A stretch of DNA of 53,313 nucleotides from an uncultured Clostridia bacterium (lineage in GTDB: Bacteria > Bacillota > Clostridia > Oscillospirales > CAG-272). This document shows positions 17,137 through 24,475 of the stretch, piece after piece (positions within the stretch are counted from its first letter, which is position 1; the number at the start of each line of letters is the position of its first letter). The stretch is from the NCBI GenBank assembly GCA_947631245.1, contig CANRKP010000002.1:64001-117313 (forward strand). The letters are read 5' to 3'. The translations under genes and the position numbers were made by a program. Under the pieces are notes generated by a model. The model worked only from the letters and a program-made list of their open reading frames with translations. It had not been told where the DNA came from and did no database searches.

Positions 17137-17901
17137 ATGGCATACATAATTACATTTGCAAATCAGAAAGGCGGCGTCGGCAAGACGACTTCCGCCGTCA
17201 ACGTCGCGGCGTGCCTTGCAAGCCGCAAAAAGCGCGTTCTTCTCGTTGATATGGACCCGCAGGGGAACACCACGAGCGGCACGGGAATAAGCAAAAGAGA
17301 GCTCCGCTCGACGATGTACGAGGTTTTGATAGGCCAGTGCGCGGCGGCGGACGCAATAGTGGAAACAAAACACGGGGGTCTGTCCGTTCTGCCGGCGAAT
17401 ATCAATCTCGCCGCCTCCGAATTTGACCTTGTGGACACGCCGGAGCGCCAGTGGCACTTTAAAAAAGCGCTCGCGCCCATCGTCGACGACTATGACGTCA
17501 TAATCGCGGACTGCCCGCCGTCGCTCGGAATACTGACGATAAACTCGCTCGCGGCGTCAAACGGCGTGATAATCCCGATGCAGTGCGAATTTTTCGCGCT
17601 CGAGGGGCTTTCACAGCTCATGCTGACGATAAGAAAGATAAAACAGCTTTACAACAGGCAGCTTGAAATAACGGGAATTCTTCTCACGATGTATAACCCG
17701 CGGCTCAATCTCACAAACCAGATCGTCGGCGAGCTCAAGAAATATTACGCCGACAAGCTGTTCCGCACGCCGATACCGCGCAACGTCAAGCTGAGTGAAG
17801 CGCCGAGCTACGGCGAGCCTATAATATACCACGACAAGAATTCCAAGGGCGCGCAGTGCTATTTCGACGTCGCGGATGAAATAATTTCCCGCATTTTCTG
17901 A
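17137..17901 (+). CDS. parA: chromosome-partitioning ATPase ParA (Soj)
   Basis: 254 aa from the ATG at 17137, chosen because GGAGG at 17124-17128 has correct spacing and the protein then starts directly at the Walker motif region; the open frame reaches back through the parS, terminator and promoter, which cannot be coding. It has the deviant Walker A KGGVGKTT (11-18), VDMDPQGN and DCPPSLG, as in Soj. ParA dimerises on ATP, binds DNA non-specifically and with ParB moves the origin region; in Bacillus it also regulates DnaA. parB follows after 83 bp. Confidence 0.96.
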   Translation: MAYIITFANQKGGVGKTTSAVNVAACLASRKKRVLLVDMDPQGNTTSGTGISKRELRSTMYEVLIGQCAAADAIVETKHGGLSVLPANINLAASEFDLVDTPERQWHFKKALAPIVDDYDVIIADCPPSLGILTINSLAASNGVIIPMQCEFFALEGLSQLMLTIRKIKQLYNRQLEITGILLTMYNPRLNLTNQIVGELKKYYADKLFRTPIPRNVKLSEAPSYGEPIIYHDKNSKGAQCYFDVADEIISRIF

Positions 17902-17984
17902 AATAATAAAGAGGCGGGAGACCGATTTTTAAAGTTTAAAAATATCCGACAGAAAATATAAAGAAAGCATGGTGAAAACGAAAT

Positions 17985-18878
17985 ATGGCAAAAAGAGAGC
18001 CGCTTGGACGCGGACTTGACGCCGTTTTTCTCGATAACTCCGCCGGAGGGGAGCTTTTCCCGGACGCAGACCGCGTTTACAAGCTGCGGCTCGCGTCCGT
18101 CGAGCCCCGCGCCGGTCAGCCGCGCAAATTCTTTGACGAAGAGGCGCTGCGGCAGCTCGCGGACTCAGTCTCGCAGCATGGCGTCCTTCAGCCGATACTC
18201 GTGACCGAGACCGCGCCCGGACGGTACAGCATCATAGCAGGCGAACGCAGGTGGCGCGCCGCAAAGCTCGCGGGACTTTCGGAGATACCGGCTATTGTAT
18301 TGAGCGCGGACGAGATGACGTCCGCGGAGATATCGCTCATAGAAAACATACAGCGCGAGGACCTAAATTCATATGAAGAGGCGGAAGCGTACAGGGCGCT
18401 GATCTCGCAGTTCGGTCTGACGCAGGAGGAGCTCTCCTCCCGCATAGGTAAATCACGTCCCTACGTCACGAACAGTCTTCGCCTGCTCGAGCTGCCGGAT
18501 TCGGTCGTTCCCTTCCTCCGCTCGGGAGACATAACGGCAGGTCACGCGAGGGCGCTTTTGTCCCTCACGGAAAAACTCGACATACCGATACTCGCGGAGC
18601 GCATCATGTCAGAGGGGCTGTCGGTCCGCGCCGCGGAGGCAGCCGCAAAATCAATGAACCGCAGGCGCGCCGCCGAAAAAGACGGCGAGGATAACGACGA
18701 AGCCCCGGATGCCGTCGACTATGTAAAAATACTCGAGGACAAGGCGCGCGAAGCCCTCGGCAGGCCCGTCACGATAAAGACGTCAGGCCGCCGCAAGTAC
18801 GTTGCGCTCGGATACGAGGACAACGAAGATCTTGAAGAGCTGCTGACAGCGCTCTGCGGACAGACGGTAAAACTTTAA
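17985..18878 (+). CDS. parB: chromosome-partitioning protein ParB (Spo0J)
   Basis: 297 aa. It opens with the typical LGRGLDAVF segment that contacts ParA. GERRWR (86-91) and ENIQRED mark the CTP-binding clamp domain. The HTH reads SRPYVTNSLRLL (157-168), the parS-specific form. The C-terminal dimerisation domain includes ILEDKAREALGRPV and GRRKYVALGYEDNEDLEEL. It binds the two parS sites at 16872 and 16919 and loads SMC. The SD is weak (GGTGAAAAC before the ATG), and serS starts 22 bp downstream. Confidence 0.95.
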   Translation: MAKREPLGRGLDAVFLDNSAGGELFPDADRVYKLRLASVEPRAGQPRKFFDEEALRQLADSVSQHGVLQPILVTETAPGRYSIIAGERRWRAAKLAGLSEIPAIVLSADEMTSAEISLIENIQREDLNSYEEAEAYRALISQFGLTQEELSSRIGKSRPYVTNSLRLLELPDSVVPFLRSGDITAGHARALLSLTEKLDIPILAERIMSEGLSVRAAEAAAKSMNRRRAAEKDGEDNDEAPDAVDYVKILEDKAREALGRPVTIKTSGRRKYVALGYEDNEDLEELLTALCGQTVKL

Positions 18879-18900
18879 ATCATTTTAAGGAGACATAAAA

Positions 18901-20187
18901 ATGCTCGATATCAAATTCGTTCGGGAAAACCCCGATATAGTAAAGCAGAACATCAAAAACAAATTTCAGGACGAAAAGCTCCCGCTCGTCGACGAGGTCA
19001 TAGAGCTCGACGCCAAGCGCCGCGAATATATCGGCGAGACGGAGACGCTGCGCGCCGAGCGCAACCGCATCTCAAAGGAGATAGGGGGGCTTATGGCAAA
19101 GGGGCTCCGCGAGGAGGCGGAGGCAGCAAAGCGCCGCGTCGGCGAGTTCGCGGAGAGGCTATCGGAGGTCGAGCGCCTCATGCAGGAGGCGGACGAGAAG
19201 ATGACGGCAATTCTTATGCGTTTGCCTAACATCATAGACAAGTCCGTCCCGATAGGGAAAGACGACAGCGAAAACGTCGAGGTGCAGCGCTTCGGCGAGC
19301 CCGTTGTGCCCGATTTTGAGATACCGTATCACACAGACATAATGGAGTCGTTCTGCGGCATAGACCTTGACGCGGCGCACAGAGTCGCGGGCAACGGCTT
19401 TTACTATCTGATGGGAGATATCGCAAGGCTCCACTCCTCCGTCATTTCATACGCGCGTGACTTCATGATAGCGCGCGGCTTCACTTACTGCGTGCCGCCG
19501 TTCATGATACGCGGCAAGGTCGCAGCCGGCGTCATGAGCTTTTCGGAGATGGACGCGATGATGTACAAGATCGAGGGCGAGGATCTCTACCTCATCGGCA
19601 CGAGCGAGCACTCGATGATAGGCCGCTTCATAGATCAGATCATCCCCGAAACGACACTGCCCTGCACGCTGACGAGCTATTCCCCCTGCTTCCGCAAGGA
19701 AAAGGGAGCGCACGGGCTCGAGGAGCGCGGCGTATACAGGATACACCAGTTCGAAAAGCAGGAGATGATAGTCATCTGCCGCCCCGAGGAATCGATGGAC
19801 TGGTACAACAGGATGTGGCGTCACTCCGTCGACCTCTTCCGCTCGATGGACATCCCGGTGCGCCAGCTCGAATGCTGCTCCGGCGACCTCGCGGACTTGA
19901 AGGTAAAGTCCTGCGACATCGAGGCGTGGTCTCCGCGCCAGAAAAAATATTTCGAGGTGTGCTCCTGCTCGAACCTCGGAGACGCGCAGGCAAGGCGCCT
20001 CAAGATAAGGGTCAAGGGCGCGGACGGAAAGACTTATCTCCCGCACACGCTGAACAACACGGTCGCCGCGCCGCCGCGCATGCTGATAGCGCTGCTTGAA
20101 AATAACCTCTGCGCCGACGGAAGCGTAAAAATACCCGAGGTGCTCCGCCCCTACATGGGGACGGACGTCATTGTCCCGAAAAAATAG
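18901..20187 (+). CDS. serS: seryl-tRNA synthetase
   Basis: 428 aa, usual length, with AAGGAG before the ATG. The N-terminal ~110 residues form the tRNA-binding coiled coil. Class II motif 2 is SPCFRKEKGAHGLEERG followed by RIHQFEKQEM, and motif 3 is LNNTVAAPPRMLIALLENN with the conserved Arg. It charges tRNA-Ser (and tRNA-Sec) in the cytoplasm. The motif 2 loop (GAHGLEERGVYR) differs from the common bacterial form (GSAGRDTRGLIR), suggesting a divergent SerRS subgroup. Its place directly behind parB, with no T-box leader, indicates co-transcription with parAB. Confidence 0.95.
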   Translation: MLDIKFVRENPDIVKQNIKNKFQDEKLPLVDEVIELDAKRREYIGETETLRAERNRISKEIGGLMAKGLREEAEAAKRRVGEFAERLSEVERLMQEADEKMTAILMRLPNIIDKSVPIGKDDSENVEVQRFGEPVVPDFEIPYHTDIMESFCGIDLDAAHRVAGNGFYYLMGDIARLHSSVISYARDFMIARGFTYCVPPFMIRGKVAAGVMSFSEMDAMMYKIEGEDLYLIGTSEHSMIGRFIDQIIPETTLPCTLTSYSPCFRKEKGAHGLEERGVYRIHQFEKQEMIVICRPEESMDWYNRMWRHSVDLFRSMDIPVRQLECCSGDLADLKVKSCDIEAWSPRQKKYFEVCSCSNLGDAQARRLKIRVKGADGKTYLPHTLNNTVAAPPRMLIALLENNLCADGSVKIPEVLRPYMGTDVIVPKK

Positions 20188-20215
20188 CCGACGGGCAAAG
20201 GGGGATATATGATTT

Positions 20216-20761
20216 ATGTACGAGCATTTTGAACTTTACAATCCGTTCATCACAGTCGATCTCATCGTTTGGTCGCTTTTCGCGGGAATTGTCATAGCGT
20301 CGCTTCTCGCCGTCTACAACAAGCGCCTCATAGGGGGACTTGTGAAGACGCTGCTTTCGGAGGAATGCTTCTCTCCCGAAAAGGCGAAAACGATAGTGGA
20401 GCTCGGCTACGGAACGGACTGGATAATCAAAAACGCGCTGAGGACTGACAACGCCCTGCGCCGCCTCGTGATGAGGATAGATGAAGAAAAGGAGCCGGAG
20501 GCGGGAGCCGAGACGGCTGCCGACAAGCCGACAGCAAAGAAGCCCGAATTCCGGAAGCACGATAACATAGACTTTCTGACGGCGAGGTTCTATATCCCCG
20601 AGGAGCTGAAATACCGCGCCGAGGTGAGATATGCGAGTCGAGGCACCGATTTTTTCACGCTCATTATAGGCGTCGTCATCTGCGCCGCCGCCGCGTTCGC
20701 CGCCGTCATCGTCATCCCCGACTTAATACAGCTCATAGATAATTTTCTCGGAACGCTCTGA
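20216..20761 (+). CDS. hypothetical protein with two membrane segments
   Basis: 181 aa, not recognised. It has one hydrophobic segment near the N-terminus (about 15-34, VDLIVWSLFAGIVIASLLAV) and a second near the C-terminus (about 147-173, rich in I, V and A). Between them is a ~110-residue polar region, acidic and alanine-rich in its middle (EPEAGAETAADKPTAKK), probably cytoplasmic. AAAGGGGG precedes the start. It lies between serS and the MORN-repeat gene on the same strand, so it could be the partner of that membrane-anchored protein. No enzymatic motif was seen. Confidence 0.7.
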   Translation: MYEHFELYNPFITVDLIVWSLFAGIVIASLLAVYNKRLIGGLVKTLLSEECFSPEKAKTIVELGYGTDWIIKNALRTDNALRRLVMRIDEEKEPEAGAETAADKPTAKKPEFRKHDNIDFLTARFYIPEELKYRAEVRYASRGTDFFTLIIGVVICAAAAFAAVIVIPDLIQLIDNFLGTL

Positions 20762-20816
20762 GCCCGGGAGCATAAACAAAAGTCATTCATACCTTTAAAG
20801 GAGACGTCTTTTTTCA

Positions 20817-21695
20817 ATGGAAACCAAAAGAAGGCTGCCCAAGGCAGTGATAATTCTCCTCATAATCATAGCTTCCGCCGTCGCTGCGGTCGGCGTCGCG
20901 GCGCTCGCGCTGCACATCTACGGCTTCCGCTACATGCGCGTGCCCTCAAGCGACATGTCTCTTGAGGACGGCGAGCAGTACAACAAATTTCTCGGCGTCG
21001 TCGACAAGAGCGGGAACCTATACCGCGGCAGAATAATATACGCGAACGGTCTTTCCGCGACTGTCGACCCGAATACGGGATTTGTCGAGTACAGTAACGG
21101 GGACAGGTACAAAGGGACGCTCAAGGACCTTGAAAGAGACGGTCACGGCAGGCTCGAATTCGAAAACGGCGACGTATACGAGGGCGACTTCGTTATGGGA
21201 GCCATAACGGGCTCGGGAGTTTATACATACAAAAACGGCGACGTATACGACGGCGACTTTGTCGACGGGAAAAAGAGCGGCGACGGGAAATATACCTGGG
21301 CTGACGGAAGCGTTTACGACGGGAGCTTTGAAAACGACAAGAAGAACGGCGCGGGGAAATACACCTGGGCTGACGGAAGCTCGTTTGAGGGCGAATACAG
21401 CTTCGACCTCAAAAACGGTACAGGAAAATATATCTACGCGAACGGAGACATTTACGAGGGCGGCTTCCGCGACGACGTGAGGTCGGGAGACGGAACTTAC
21501 ACATGGGCAAACGGCGACTCGTACACGGGGCAGTTCTCGTCTAATCTACCGAACGGAGAGGGTACATACACATGGGCAAAGGGCCGCTCGTACACTGGCC
21601 ACTTCGTAAACGGCGTCATAGTCAGGGCAGCCGAGGGCGAGGGCGACACGCCCGACACAAACACGCCCGAGGGCGGCACGGATACCGAAGGATAA
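20817..21695 (+). CDS. membrane-anchored MORN-repeat protein
   Basis: 292 aa. A basic N-terminus (METKRRLPK) is followed by one strong membrane segment (about 10-34), no cleavage site, then a region of MORN repeats of exactly 23 residues beginning at 98, 121, 144, 167, 190, 213, 236 and (partial) 259, each Y-x-G-x-F near its start and G-x-G-x-Y-x-x-x-G-D/S at its end. An earlier degenerate unit lies near 69. The tail is acidic and Thr/Gly rich (GDTPDTNTPEGGTDTEG). MORN repeats bind lipids or proteins and are found in bacterial surface and signalling proteins. The domain is probably extracellular. AAAGGAG lies 12-18 nt before the ATG. Confidence 0.88.
   Translation: METKRRLPKAVIILLIIIASAVAAVGVAALALHIYGFRYMRVPSSDMSLEDGEQYNKFLGVVDKSGNLYRGRIIYANGLSATVDPNTGFVEYSNGDRYKGTLKDLERDGHGRLEFENGDVYEGDFVMGAITGSGVYTYKNGDVYDGDFVDGKKSGDGKYTWADGSVYDGSFENDKKNGAGKYTWADGSSFEGEYSFDLKNGTGKYIYANGDIYEGGFRDDVRSGDGTYTWANGDSYTGQFSSNLPNGEGTYTWAKGRSYTGHFVNGVIVRAAEGEGDTPDTNTPEGGTDTEG
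21108..21635 (+). repeat. tandem 69-bp coding repeat (MORN units)
   Basis: Seven full in-frame 69-bp units plus a partial eighth encode 23-residue MORN repeats. Units two to five share near-identical blocks, such as the segment coding KYTWADGS in neighbouring units, so recent unit duplication or slippage is likely and copy number may vary between strains. Confidence 0.85.
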
Positions 21696-21720
21696 AAAGA
21701 TACGCGACAGGCGACCTGAA

Positions 21721-21843
21721 GGTTCCGAACCTGATATCATCGTTGTCACAAGTGATAAAATAAAAGCAGACGAAAAGGTGCTTGCCGATATTACAAGCAG
21801 TGCGACAAATCGGGATTTGAGGCGGGATTATGGCATCGAGTAA
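21721..21843 (+). pseudogene. remnant of a gene upstream of tfoX-like (3' end only)
   Basis: An open frame (frame 1), in a different frame from the MORN gene, reads PDIIVVTSDKIKADEKVLA and continues to RRDYGIE before a TAA at 21841-21843, with no start codon or SD in the intergenic space. Base composition is clearly AT-richer than the flanks. It overlaps the start of the TfoX-like gene, as translationally coupled genes do. I read it as the tail of a gene that preceded the TfoX-like gene in a donor or ancestral arrangement. The protein family was not recognised, and chance is not excluded. Confidence 0.4.
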
Positions 21844-22150
21844 AGAATATTTAGATTTTATTTTAGGGCAATTATCCGAACTGGATGAAATTACATGTCG
21901 GGCTTTGATGGGAGAATATATCATTTATTACCGCGGCAAAATCGTAGGCGGTATCTATGACGACAGGCTGCTTGTAAAGCCGGTAAAAGCAGCGATCAGC
22001 TATATGCCGACGGCCGCATATGAATTACCCTATGAGGGAGCAAAAGAGATGTTGTTGGTAGACAAAGTTGATGACAAAGAGTTTTTGACGGGTTTATTCA
22101 ACGCCATGTATGAGGAACTGCCAACGCCAAAGCCGAAAAAGAAAAAATAG
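21830..22150 (+). CDS. TfoX/Sxy N-terminal domain protein
   Basis: 106 aa. The sequence around CRALMGEYIIYYRGKIVGGI, then DDRLLVKPV and YEGAKEMLLV, is the TfoX/Sxy N-terminal fold, and the protein ends in a lysine tail (PKPKKKK). In proteobacteria TfoX controls competence, but short stand-alone versions in Bacillota have no established role. The gene is markedly AT-richer than its neighbours and has no SD of its own; it overlaps the gene remnant ending at 21843. These signs suggest acquisition with part of a second gene. A strong terminator follows at 22201. Confidence 0.8.
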   Translation: MASSKEYLDFILGQLSELDEITCRALMGEYIIYYRGKIVGGIYDDRLLVKPVKAAISYMPTAAYELPYEGAKEMLLVDKVDDKEFLTGLFNAMYEELPTPKPKKKK

Positions 22151-22200
22151 GCTTATTTCCGGTTATTTGTCAGACGGGTTTTAATATGCGCTATTCTATA

Positions 22201-22237
22201 CGCAAAAAAGCAGACGAGAACCGTCTGCTTTTTTGCG
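22201..22237. terminator. bidirectional intrinsic terminator
   Basis: The arms CGCAAAAAAGCAGACG and their exact complement enclose a 5-nt loop (AGAAC). Because each arm includes a run of A or T next to the GC core, it reads as an intrinsic terminator on both strands: for the TfoX-like gene (+) and for mnmE (-, stop at 22260). Confidence 0.9.
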
Positions 22238-22259
22238 TTATTTTTTCTGCCAGCCTTAT

Positions 22260-23642
22260 TTATTTTCCCACGCAGAATTTTGAGAAGACTTCCGATATGA
22301 CCTCCTCGGAGGCGTCCGCGCCGTCGAGCCGGCAGAGCGCCATGTGCGCGAGCGACAGCTCGGAGACGGCGATATCGACGGGGAGCCCGCGGCGGAGCGC
22401 GTCCGCCGCGGACGAAAGTGACACCGCCGCCGCTCCGACCTCTGCCGACTGCCTCGCGTTCATTATAAGCGCGTCGTGACCGAGCCTCAGCTCTCCGTCA
22501 GTGAAAGAAGCCTCAATTTTTTCAACAAGCTGAGGAAAACCCTTCTCCTCCGAGAGCGCGCACAAAACGGGGACGGCGCCGAATGACACGGCGAGCTCCG
22601 AATATTCATGGACGCGCTCTGACGGCGCGATGTCAATTTTATTTATGACCGCGAGCTTTACGGGAGCCGACGCTCCGAGGACGAAGCGGTCGTCATTGTC
22701 GGGCGGCACCGATGCGTCGTGAACAGTTATAAGAAGTTCCGAGGACATGATGCTCTCCCGCGCTCTCGAAACGCCTATCTTCTCCACGGGGTCAAGGCTT
22801 TCGCGTATGCCCGCCGTGTCAGAAAGGCGAAGGAGCACGCGTCCCGCAGACGCCTCCGACGTGAGAACGTCGCGCGTTGTGCCGGGGATATCGGTGACGA
22901 TCGCGGCGGGCCGCCCTAAAAATAGGTTGTAGAGCGTGCTCTTCCCCGCGTTTGGTCTGCCGCAGATAACGGTGTTTATCCCGACCGAGACGGCGCGCGC
23001 TGTCCTGTATGTGGCGCGGAGCGCCTCCGTTTCAGAAAGCAAAGCCTCCGTTTCGGAAAGCAGCTCCGCCTCGTCTATATCCGAAAGGTCCTCCTCGGGG
23101 TAATCGAGGCGGACGGACGTGCGGGCGAGAAGCTCCAATATCTTCCCTCTCAGACCCGAAACGCTCTCCGAAAGGCGCGCGCGGGACGCGGGGGACGCGA
23201 GCGCAAGCTGTGAGCCCGTCTTTGCGTGGATGAGGTCGCCGGTCGCCTCGGCCTCCGCGAGTGTCAGCTTGCCGGAGACGAACGCACGGCGCGTAAACTC
23301 CCCCGGTCCCGCCGCGCGCGCGCCTGCGGCAAGGACGGCGGAGAGCACGCGCTCGGTTATCAAAATTCCCCCGTGGCACGTTATCTCGACGGTGTCCTCG
23401 CCCGTAAACGAGCGCGGACCGTAAAAGACGGTCGCCATGCCGTCGTCAATCGCCTCGCCGCCATCAAATATCCTGCCGTAATATGCTCTCGAATGCTCCG
23501 CGTCCGTGAGCTTTTTGCCGGACGTGGGAAAAAACACCTTCGACGCAGCGGCGACGGCGCCGTCTCCCGATATCCTTATGAGCGCGACGCCGCCGACGCC
23601 CGCTGGCGTCGAAACTGCCGCTATCGTGTCGTTATGAATCAT
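22260..23642 (-). CDS. mnmE: tRNA uridine-5-carboxymethylaminomethyl modification GTPase
   Basis: 460 aa from the ATG at 23642 (MIHNDTIAAVSTP), the usual MnmE opening; the 24 codons before it read through a hairpin and are not coding. It has an N-terminal formyl-THF-binding domain, a G domain with G1 GRPNAGKS (228-235), G2/G3 GTTRD and DTAG, G4 NKID, and the C-terminal FCVGK with the catalytic cysteine C457. With MnmG it modifies U34 of certain tRNAs. In most Bacillota mnmG follows directly; here mnmG lies about 20 kb away on the other side of oriC. Confidence 0.96.
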   Translation of the reverse strand: MIHNDTIAAVSTPAGVGGVALIRISGDGAVAAASKVFFPTSGKKLTDAEHSRAYYGRIFDGGEAIDDGMATVFYGPRSFTGEDTVEITCHGGILITERVLSAVLAAGARAAGPGEFTRRAFVSGKLTLAEAEATGDLIHAKTGSQLALASPASRARLSESVSGLRGKILELLARTSVRLDYPEEDLSDIDEAELLSETEALLSETEALRATYRTARAVSVGINTVICGRPNAGKSTLYNLFLGRPAAIVTDIPGTTRDVLTSEASAGRVLLRLSDTAGIRESLDPVEKIGVSRARESIMSSELLITVHDASVPPDNDDRFVLGASAPVKLAVINKIDIAPSERVHEYSELAVSFGAVPVLCALSEEKGFPQLVEKIEASFTDGELRLGHDALIMNARQSAEVGAAAVSLSSAADALRRGLPVDIAVSELSLAHMALCRLDGADASEEVISEVFSKFCVGK

Positions 23643-23693
23643 TTCTCTTTGCCTTTCGGATAAAAAATCTTCCGTGCCGTATGGAGATAAAAG

Positions 23694-23720
23694 AAAAATG
23701 CCGCGTCGCGGCATTTTTTT
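23694..23720 (-). terminator. hairpin terminator after khpB, shared-sequence type
   Basis: AAAAATGCCGC (23694-23704) pairs with GCGGCATTTTT (23708-23718) across 3 nt, with T-rich sequence on both sides. A second partial copy follows (CGCGACGCGGCATTTT, 23721-23736). It lies between khpB (stop 23781) and mnmE (start 23642), so it should end most rpmH-to-khpB transcripts. A hairpin with the same core occurs at 40675-40699. Confidence 0.75.
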
Positions 23721-23780
23721 CGCGACGCGGCATTTTATGCATTTTCTTTTTTCAAAAGAGGGGCTATCGCTTCCCTTTTT

Positions 23781-24443
23781 TCAGTTTTCTTCTTCCTCTG
23801 CGGCTGCCTTCTCGGGCTTATCGAGCGTTATAACTATGCGGCGCTCGGCGTCGACACCGATCGAGTGCGTCGTGACGCCCTCTATATTCTGGACCTCCGA
23901 GTGGATTATGCGGCGCTCGTAGGGGTTCATGGGCTCGAGCGTGACGGGGCGCTTGTATTTGAGCACGCGCGCGGACATCCTGCGGGCGAGCGAGCGAAGC
24001 GTTTCGGCGCGCTTTTCGCGGTAGCCCTCGACGTCGAGCGTGACGCGGCGCTTCGGCTTATCGGACGTTCCCTTCGCGTATGCGAGGTTCGCGAGGTACT
24101 GGAGCGCGTCGAGCGTTTCGCCGTGATGACCTATGAGGACGCCGACGCCCTCTCCGTCGACCGTGAGCTTCATTTCGCCCTCTTCCCCGTCGGCGGCGCT
24201 GACCTTTGCGTTGAGTCCCATCGCGCTGACGAGAGAGGAAACGAGCTTGAGCGCGGGATTTTCCTCGGGCAACTCATACGATACCTTTATCACGGCGTCT
24301 GAGGAACCGAGCCCGAAAAGACCCTTCTTCGGGAGCTCTATTATGTCGTATTCGAGTTCAACACCGTCAAGACCTATCTGCTCTCTCGCGTTTGAGAGGG
24401 CCTCGTCTATGGTCTTGCCGGTGACCGTTATTTCCTTTTTCAT
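23781..24443 (-). CDS. khpB: KhpB/Jag RNA-binding protein
   Basis: 220 aa, in the order expected for Jag (KhpB, EloR): an N-terminal Jag domain (VTGKTIDEALSNA, then the conserved KKGLFGLG), a KH domain with GVLIGHHGETLDALQYL, and a C-terminal R3H domain (NPYERRIIHSEV). It ends in an acidic tail (EKAAAEEEEN). In streptococci KhpB acts with KhpA in RNA binding and control of cell elongation. It follows yidC by 32 bp, as in nearly all Bacillota, and precedes a terminator and mnmE. Confidence 0.94.
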   Translation of the reverse strand: MKKEITVTGKTIDEALSNAREQIGLDGVELEYDIIELPKKGLFGLGSSDAVIKVSYELPEENPALKLVSSLVSAMGLNAKVSAADGEEGEMKLTVDGEGVGVLIGHHGETLDALQYLANLAYAKGTSDKPKRRVTLDVEGYREKRAETLRSLARRMSARVLKYKRPVTLEPMNPYERRIIHSEVQNIEGVTTHSIGVDAERRIVITLDKPEKAAAEEEEN

Positions 24444-24475
24444 TTTCCGTATCCTTTCTGAAATATGAGGGCGCG

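Noticed and set aside
21108..21635. regular 69-bp repeat as a possible CRISPR or satellite
   Set aside because: The repeats are in frame and encode MORN units; there are no spacers.
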